DNA from: an uncultured Clostridia bacterium
GTDB lineage: Bacteria > Bacillota > Clostridia > TANB77 > CAG-508
Length of the DNA stretch: 64,000 nt
Reading direction: 5' to 3'
Assembly (NCBI GenBank): GCA_934167445.1
Contig: CAKPKJ010000003.1
Coordinates: forward strand, 134,117-198,116
Position numbers and translations under genes: made by a program. The notes beneath the pieces were generated by a model that saw only the letters and a program-made list of their open reading frames with translations, did not search any database and was not told the origin of the DNA. Shown here one piece after another: positions 61,105 through 64,000 of this stretch (the first letter of the stretch is position 1; each line of letters opens with the position of its first letter).

Positions 61105-61220
61105 TTTATTTTTTCTCCTTATCTTCAACCTCTGTTTTTATTGTTTAGCTAAGTTAGTTATTATAATTTACCATTAAATTTTATATACAAGATATATATT
61201 AGCTGAATTATATTGCAAAA

Positions 61221-61263
61221 TCAGGTTCCATACTGCCTTTTAGTTAGACAATCTGAAACCTGA
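61221..61263 (-). terminator. Hairpin after the site-2 protease gene
   Basis: TCAGGTTCCA pairs with TGAAACCTGA (9 of 10) around a 23-base loop, and TTTT follows on the minus strand. It lies 12 bases after the protease stop codon. Confidence 0.5.
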
Positions 61264-61275
61264 CAATACTTCTTT

Positions 61276-62010
61276 TTAAAAAATTATTTTTCCTATACTT
61301 AAAAATCCATTTGTTATCCATGAAATTGCAGGTGAAATTATTATTCCTGCTAGTCCTGTAATCCATAATACTACAAATACTAAATAAAATATTTGTTCAT
61401 TATTTACAAACCATTCTTTTGCTTTATATGGTAAAAATGGCATAATTATTTTTGAACCATCAAGTGGTGGTAATGGTATTAAATTAAATACCCCTAACCC
61501 TACATTAATGCTTATTGTGTAAAATATCATTAACATTAATACACTACCCATTGTTGAATGCAAAAATCCTGCTCCTGCAAATTTATATATTGCACAATAA
61601 ATAAGTGTAAATATAAATGCTAGTATGATATTCATTAGTGGTCCAGCTAATGATACTATTGCCTCACCTTTTTCCATCGATATTTTCCTAGTATAATTAC
61701 GTGGATCTACATGAACTGGTTTTCCCCATCCAAATCCTGCAAATACCAACATTAATGTTCCTATTGGATCTAAGTGTGCTAATGGATTTAAGCTTAAACG
61801 CCCTTCATCTTTAGCAGTATTATCCCCTAGTTTATATGCAGCTAATCCATGTGCATATTCATGAAATGTTATTGCAATTAGCACTCCTGGAATACTTGCT
61901 AGTAGTGAAAATAACGCTCCTGGGTTAGTTATTAAGTTTGTAAGTGACATAATAACCATAATTGCAATAACTACATATATCACTCTTTTATCTAAAGAAA
62001 AATTATACAT
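61276..62010 (-). CDS. Site-2 protease family (M50) membrane metalloprotease
   Basis: The 244 aa carry about five transmembrane helices. The zinc site is AITFHEYAHGLAAYKLGDNT (HExxH, about 47-66), followed by GRLSLNPLAHLDPIGTLMLV. The third ligand motif is NLIPLPPLDGSKII (about 179). These proteases cleave substrates inside the membrane, such as anti-sigma factors; the compact form without a PDZ domain is common in Firmicutes. The substrate is unknown. It precedes tsaD with a hairpin in the gap. Confidence 0.93.
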   Translation of the reverse strand: MYNFSLDKRVIYVVIAIMVIMSLTNLITNPGALFSLLASIPGVLIAITFHEYAHGLAAYKLGDNTAKDEGRLSLNPLAHLDPIGTLMLVFAGFGWGKPVHVDPRNYTRKISMEKGEAIVSLAGPLMNIILAFIFTLIYCAIYKFAGAGFLHSTMGSVLMLMIFYTISINVGLGVFNLIPLPPLDGSKIIMPFLPYKAKEWFVNNEQIFYLVFVVLWITGLAGIIISPAISWITNGFLSIGKIIF

Positions 62011-62384
62011 ATTTTATTTTCGCATAACCTATTGATTTATTATACGAATCTCCTTCCTTCTTACATTTTTAACGATTTCATTATATGTCATTTTTATAAT
62101 CTACATATGTTGATTGTGGCATTTTTTCAATATTTTTAATTCGATAGTTTCGTTGAACTTTTTATTATGTTCGTTGTAACACGTTTCGTTACTGTTATTT
62201 CTGGTACTTTTTGTTGTTAAAAAACTACTATTTTAATGCTACCCGATTGAATTTATTAAAACTCTTTAAACTTTATTAGCAATTTTCTATCATTAAATTC
62301 ACATTACATACTATATCATATTTTAATTGAAAATTCAATTAAATATCAGTATTTTTCCAGAAAAACAAGTCTGTTTCTAACTCT
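62011..62384. other. 374-bp AT-rich gap without a recognisable gene
   Basis: No open frame with a ribosome site is visible on either strand. A small AATTGAAAATTCAATT palindrome lies near 62326-62341. No clear terminator for the VWA-like gene was found. The promoter of the site-2 protease gene is probably here, but I could not pick a convincing one. Confidence 0.5.
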
Positions 62385-63803
62385 TTATCTGTCTATATCA
62401 TCCATAGAACTACTTTTATCAATTTGATGTAATTGTTCTAATTGTTTTTCTGTAATATTTATTACTTTACCACAACAAGGTTTAAAATCTTTATTTCCAT
62501 AAACGAGCCAAATAATATTTTCTCTTTTTAGATCTTCCTTTGGCATAGTTCCAGGACAAGGATAACCATCAGTAAAAACAATTTTGTTTATTTCTCTTTT
62601 TTTAGTAAATGATCTAACTGCTAAATCCCAATCTTCTGTCCTTGCTGAATGTCCTCTGGCTCCTCTAGGTATAGTAAAATTATCTATGTCTTTTACATTT
62701 TTTATATCTACAAGTCCCCAAAATCGCTCATTAAAGCATCCTACTCTTAGTTTTGATTGTTCTAATAATGGTTTTAGTTGCCTTAGAAATGATTTTATTA
62801 ATTCTAAATCTACTGATCCAGAAACATCAATCATAACTTCTGTTTCAGCTTCATCTTCTATATCATTTTCTTCTAATCTATATGCATAATTATTTTCTGC
62901 AATAGAACGCCTTTGACTCCAAATTGTTTCTGTTTTTTCTACTTCTCTTCGTAATAAAAGTTTCCAATCAATTTCTTCTTTACTTTTTCCTATATTCCCT
63001 AATTCTATTGTTCCTTTATCGGTACTTCGTATATCTTTTTCAGTCTTTTCGCGTCTAGATTTGAATTTTTCTCGTTTTTCTTTTCTATTATCTTCAAATT
63101 CTCCTTTTTCATCAAAGTCTATATCTGTATGTTCTTCTCCAGTTTCCTCTTGTTCTTGTCCCTCTTCTTGTTTTTGCGAATTTTCATCTTGCCTTTGTCC
63201 TTTCTTTTGAGAATTTTGCTGTTCTTTAAATGCTTCTTCCCATAAGCTATGGTCATCTCCTTGACTTTTCCTCTCATCTGGATTTTGATTTTCTGTTTGA
63301 TCCGAATTTTCATTATTTTGTTCTTGTCCTTGTTCTTGGTTTTGATTTTGATTATTCTTTTGCTCTTGTTCTTTCTTTTCTTTTTCTTGCAATAATTTTT
63401 GATAAAATTCTTCTGCTGAATAATCTAGTGCTTCTGGCATATTTACATATCCTTCTTTGATTGTAAATCCATCTCTTTCTAAATTTGCATTTATAATAGC
63501 ATCAGTTGCTATATTCCAAAGTTCTGGATCTCTTTTTACTCCACTTTTATCCTTTAATCTATACATATGCATAAATTTTATATGCATTATTTCATGTGCT
63601 ATTGTAAATAATCTATCATTCTCACTTAAACTTGCAAAATAGTTAGGATCAACATATATATTTTTTCCATCAGTTGCTGCTGTATGATATTTTAAGTTAT
63701 CTTTAAATTCAATATTAGCTACTGCTATTTCACTGCCAAATCTAGGATATTTTGCTAGCATTTTTCTTTTTACATCATAAATAAAATCTGTATTAGCACT
63801 CAT
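62385..63803 (-). CDS. VWA-like metallopeptidase (DUF2201 type)
   Basis: The 472 aa have an N-terminal zinc-peptidase-like domain: NIYVDPNYFASLSENDRLFT, then the AHEIMHIKFMHMYR HExxH motif (about 68-82). A long Gln/Glu/Asn-rich low-complexity linker (about 140-250) follows. The C-terminal VWA-like domain has TEVMIDVSGSVDLELIKSFL (a MIDAS-like DxSGS, about 332) and KIVFTDGYPCPGTMPKEDLK. Such proteins usually pair with a MoxR-type AAA ATPase; the partial gene just upstream may be that partner. The function is unknown, perhaps in metal-centre or complex assembly. Confidence 0.88.
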   Translation of the reverse strand: MSANTDFIYDVKRKMLAKYPRFGSEIAVANIEFKDNLKYHTAATDGKNIYVDPNYFASLSENDRLFTIAHEIMHIKFMHMYRLKDKSGVKRDPELWNIATDAIINANLERDGFTIKEGYVNMPEALDYSAEEFYQKLLQEKEKKEQEQKNNQNQNQEQGQEQNNENSDQTENQNPDERKSQGDDHSLWEEAFKEQQNSQKKGQRQDENSQKQEEGQEQEETGEEHTDIDFDEKGEFEDNRKEKREKFKSRREKTEKDIRSTDKGTIELGNIGKSKEEIDWKLLLRREVEKTETIWSQRRSIAENNYAYRLEENDIEDEAETEVMIDVSGSVDLELIKSFLRQLKPLLEQSKLRVGCFNERFWGLVDIKNVKDIDNFTIPRGARGHSARTEDWDLAVRSFTKKREINKIVFTDGYPCPGTMPKEDLKRENIIWLVYGNKDFKPCCGKVINITEKQLEQLHQIDKSSSMDDIDR

Positions 63804-63853
63804 TTATATGTTTCTCCTCTCTTAAAATTAACTGCCATAATTTTTATGGCTAA

Positions 63854-64000
63854 TTATTCTCTTTCATGTTCTTCATTCATAACTTCTTTAGAATCTCTTG
63901 TTAAATATGAACTATACATTTGCCCTATATCTGTATATGCAGCTATTCCATCTTCTGCATATTCTGCTGTTTCTTTTCCTGTATGTAATGCTAAAGACAT
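63854..64000 (-). CDS. 3' end of a gene cut by the right window edge
   Basis: An open frame from the edge reads MSLALHTGKETAEYAEDGIA, then AYTDIGQMYSSYLTRDSKEV and ends MNEEHERE before TAA (49 codons visible). The first visible codon is ATG but the gene may extend further right. It lies 50 bp upstream of the VWA-like gene with a GCCATAA/TTATGGC hairpin between. By context it could be the end of a MoxR-like ATPase; the fragment itself carries no known motif. Confidence 0.5.
   Translation of the reverse strand: MSLALHTGKETAEYAEDGIAAYTDIGQMYSSYLTRDSKEVMNEEHERE

Overview
The window is very AT-rich DNA from a low-GC Firmicute, most likely an uncultivated gut-type Clostridia. The evidence is the codon use, the AAGGAGG-type ribosome sites, the rimP-nusA-rnpM-ylxQ-infB-rbfA-nrnA-truB order, the Bacillota-type fab cluster, LytR-CpsA-Psr and EpsC/EpsN/EpsL-like glycan proteins, and class II tRNA-Leu genes with encoded CCA. 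Every gene I can support, and both tRNAs, lie on the minus strand, so transcription runs from the right end of the window to the left.

Right part (64.0-47.9 kb): a VWA-like metallopeptidase, a site-2 protease, tsaD, a metallophosphoesterase, recG, two nearly identical tRNA-Leu(UAG) genes, a small region with foreign composition, rpsO-pnp, a metallopeptidase-like gene interrupted by two apparent frameshifts, queA-tgt and a WG-repeat membrane protein. Middle (47.7-25.5 kb): fabH-fabD-fabG-fabF-accB-fabZ-accC, the nusA/infB operon from rimP to truB, a class A penicillin-binding protein, cysS, galE and argS. Next (25.5-5.8 kb): an LCP ligase and a LytTR/GHKL two-component pair sit directly upstream of an exopolysaccharide or glycan locus. 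That locus holds a nucleotide-sugar 4,6-dehydratase, aminotransferase, phosphoglycosyl transferase, GNAT, ATP-grasp enzyme, six glycosyltransferases, an EpsG-type polymerase, an acyltransferase, a flippase and a beta-helix protein. Left end (5.7-0 kb): a surface cohesin-dockerin cassette (LRR-dockerin protein plus two cohesin proteins with LPxAG tails), followed by a His-Xaa-Ser (Hxs) system with HxsA, HxsD, a MORN protein and an A24 prepilin-peptidase-like gene cut by the window edge.

The most unusual signals are these. (1) In-frame CGG codons appear to be absent from all intact genes, apart from one codon in a foreign-looking 55-aa ORF. They occur at exactly three places, and in each one skipping the C (+1, reading GGA next) restores a conserved protein; this suggests programmed or starvation-type +1 frameshifting at an unassigned or rare codon, or else a systematic sequence error. 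(2) The Hxs system at the left edge. (3) A non-cellulosomal cohesin-dockerin surface pair. (4) A family of about 34-bp REP-like palindromes (core GGGGWCGGAGC) at gene 3' ends that supply stop codons or C-terminal codons. (5) A 123-nt structured inverted repeat between infB and rbfA. All calls come from reading the sequence by eye; no database search was run.
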